A stretch of DNA of 32,132 bases from an uncultured Clostridia bacterium (lineage in GTDB: Bacteria; Bacillota; Clostridia; Christensenellales; Borkfalkiaceae). A model generated the notes under the pieces. It was given only the letters and a program-made list of their open reading frames with translations. It was not told where the DNA came from and ran no database searches. Position numbers and translations under genes: made by a program. The stretch covers positions 1 through 32,132 of the forward strand of contig CALVLH010000018.1 in NCBI GenBank assembly GCA_944336975.1, written 5' to 3'. Each line of letters starts with the position of its first letter. The stretch's first letter is position 1. Positions 30,935 through 32,132 of the stretch are shown piece by piece.

Positions 30935-32132
30935 ATGAAGATCATCAAAAGAAGCGGAACAGAAGTCGGGTTCGACATCACGAAAATCATCAACGCGATC
31001 CGCAAGGCAAACAACGAGGTGGACGACGAGAACCGCCTGACCGACGAACAGATTAAGCTGATTGCGGATAAGGTCACGAAGCTCGCAAAAGGGCTCAACC
31101 GCGCGGTCAACGTCGAGGAGATCCAGGACTTTGTCGAGAACCAGATCATGGATCAGAAGGCGTTTGCCGTCGCGCGCAAGTACATCACATACCGCTATAC
31201 CCGTACGCTCGCGAGAACTTCCAACACGACGGACGCGCAGATCCTCAGCCTGATCGAATGCAACAACGAAGAGGTCAAGCAGGAAAATTCCAATAAAAAC
31301 CCCACGGTCAATTCGGTACAGCGCGACTATATGGCGGGCGAAGTCTCCAAGGACATCACCCGCAGGATCCTGTTGCCGCCCGACATCGTGAAGGCGCACG
31401 ACGAGGGACTCATCCATTTCCACGACGCGGACTATTTCGCTCAGCACATGCACAACTGCGACCTCGTCAACCTCGAGGATATGCTGCAAAACGGTACGGT
31501 CATTTCGGGTACGCTCATCGAAAAGCCGCATTCCTTCTCGACGGCATGCAACATCGCGACGCAGATCATCGCGCAGGTCGCTTCTTCCCAGTACGGCGGG
31601 CAGAGCATCACGCTCACGCATCTTGCGCCGTTCGTTCAGGTCTCCCGCGAGAAGATCTCCAAGCAGGTCCGCGAAGAACTCAAAGACGTTTCCGGCGTGA
31701 CCGAGGAGCTGATTTCTTCCATCACGGAGGGCAGGCTCCGCGACGAGATCCGCAAGGGCATCCAGATGATCCAGTATCAGGTCGTTACGCTCCTGACCAC
31801 TAACGGACAGGCGCCGTTCGTCACCGTGTTCATGTATCTCAACGAGGCGCGCTCCGAGCAGGAGAAGAAAGATCTTGCAATGATCATCGAAGAGACGCTC
31901 CTGCAACGCATCCAGGGCGTGAAGAACGAGTCCGGCGTATGGATCACGCCCGCGTTCCCCAAGCTCATCTATGTACTCGAAGAGGATAACATCACGGAAG
32001 GGAGCCGTTTCTGGTATCTCACCGAACTCGCCGCAAAATGCACGGCGAAGCGCATGGTTCCCGACTACATTTCCGAAAAGAAGATGCTCGAATTCAAAGT
32101 CGACAAGAACGGCGAAGGGCATTGCTATACCT
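30935..32132 (+). CDS. nrdD: Anaerobic ribonucleoside-triphosphate reductase (class III), 5' part
   Basis: NrdD makes dNTPs from NTPs without oxygen, using a glycyl radical. The window holds the first 399 codons. An ATP-cone domain (about 1-95, KIIKRSGTEVGFDITKIINAIRKAN) senses ATP/dATP. The catalytic barrel follows, with LIHFHDADYFAQHMHNCDLVNLEDML (about 150-175) and the SQYGGQSITLTHLAPF region. The glycyl-radical loop and zinc site lie beyond the window. The start is ATG 30935, with AAGGTGG about 8 bases upstream. Its promoter, the NrdR-like boxes and the leader hairpin lie directly upstream. It supports a strictly anaerobic lifestyle. Confidence 0.96.
   Translation, partial: MKIIKRSGTEVGFDITKIINAIRKANNEVDDENRLTDEQIKLIADKVTKLAKGLNRAVNVEEIQDFVENQIMDQKAFAVARKYITYRYTRTLARTSNTTDAQILSLIECNNEEVKQENSNKNPTVNSVQRDYMAGEVSKDITRRILLPPDIVKAHDEGLIHFHDADYFAQHMHNCDLVNLEDMLQNGTVISGTLIEKPHSFSTACNIATQIIAQVASSQYGGQSITLTHLAPFVQVSREKISKQVREELKDVSGVTEELISSITEGRLRDEIRKGIQMIQYQVVTLLTTNGQAPFVTVFMYLNEARSEQEKKDLAMIIEETLLQRIQGVKNESGVWITPAFPKLIYVLEEDNITEGSRFWYLTELAAKCTAKRMVPDYISEKKMLEFKVDKNGEGHCYT

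Noticed and set aside
1-32132. CRISPR array, prophage, insertion sequence, tRNA or rRNA genes
   Set aside because: I looked for spaced direct repeats, integrase or transposase motifs and tRNA-like cloverleafs and found none.

Overview
The window is a gene-dense, GC-rich stretch of a bacterial chromosome. It is all housekeeping and conserved genes; I see no phage, insertion sequence, CRISPR array, tRNA or rRNA. The gene set points to an anaerobic Firmicute of class Clostridia: whiA, DUF4364, a TIGR03905-type TSCPD protein, a ytxC-like gene ahead of a T-box-controlled thrS, an ECF-type S component, type III pantothenate kinase, an infC-rpmI-rplT operon with a leader terminator, and a class III (oxygen-sensitive) ribonucleotide reductase. 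The high GC and several diverged proteins suggest an uncultured gut lineage (Christensenellales-like), but that placement is inference. ytxC and a tiny Cys-rich membrane protein hint at a sporulating ancestry.

Layout. 1-3110: end of a DUF1294 gene (minus), a diverged purH (plus), then a minus-strand group of TSCPD protein, DUF4364 protein and an HPr-like protein without the phosphorylatable histidine. 3111-4968: extended -10 promoter and a three-gene run (unknown protein, small membrane protein, NUDIX hydrolase) closed by a terminator. 4969-5680: mostly non-coding, with a Cys-rich mini-protein on the minus strand and a promoter followed at once by a hairpin and U-tract. 5722-10791: a tightly packed run of ECF S component, coaX, hom, two tandem RimK-like ATP-grasp ligases and a two-helix membrane protein; the last five genes overlap or nearly touch. 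10818-13323: leuS (minus) with its own promoter. 13394-17692: ytxC, T-box, thrS, then the leader and infC-rpmI-rplT. 17711-20581: SpoU/TrmH-type RNA methyltransferase, yebC, proA. 20681-27857: orphan solute-binding-like protein, murB, PHP phosphoesterase, whiA, dnaE. 27867-32132: pfkA, a PfkB-family sugar-phosphate kinase, an HD-domain protein, and the first 399 codons of nrdD behind two NrdR-like boxes.

The genes cover purine synthesis, CoA synthesis, the aspartate-family branch point, two tRNA synthetases, translation initiation, replication, cell-wall precursor synthesis, glycolysis and dNTP supply. The best candidate for something undescribed is the translationally coupled cassette after hom (8513-10748): two different RimK-type ATP-grasp ligases, one with an altered metal-binding motif, plus a membrane protein. 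Other points worth checking are infC reading from an ATC start codon, MurB with Cys in place of the catalytic Ser, PurH with changed active-site residues, the His-less HPr, the predicted NrdR operator pair, and two promoters followed directly by hairpin plus U-tract.
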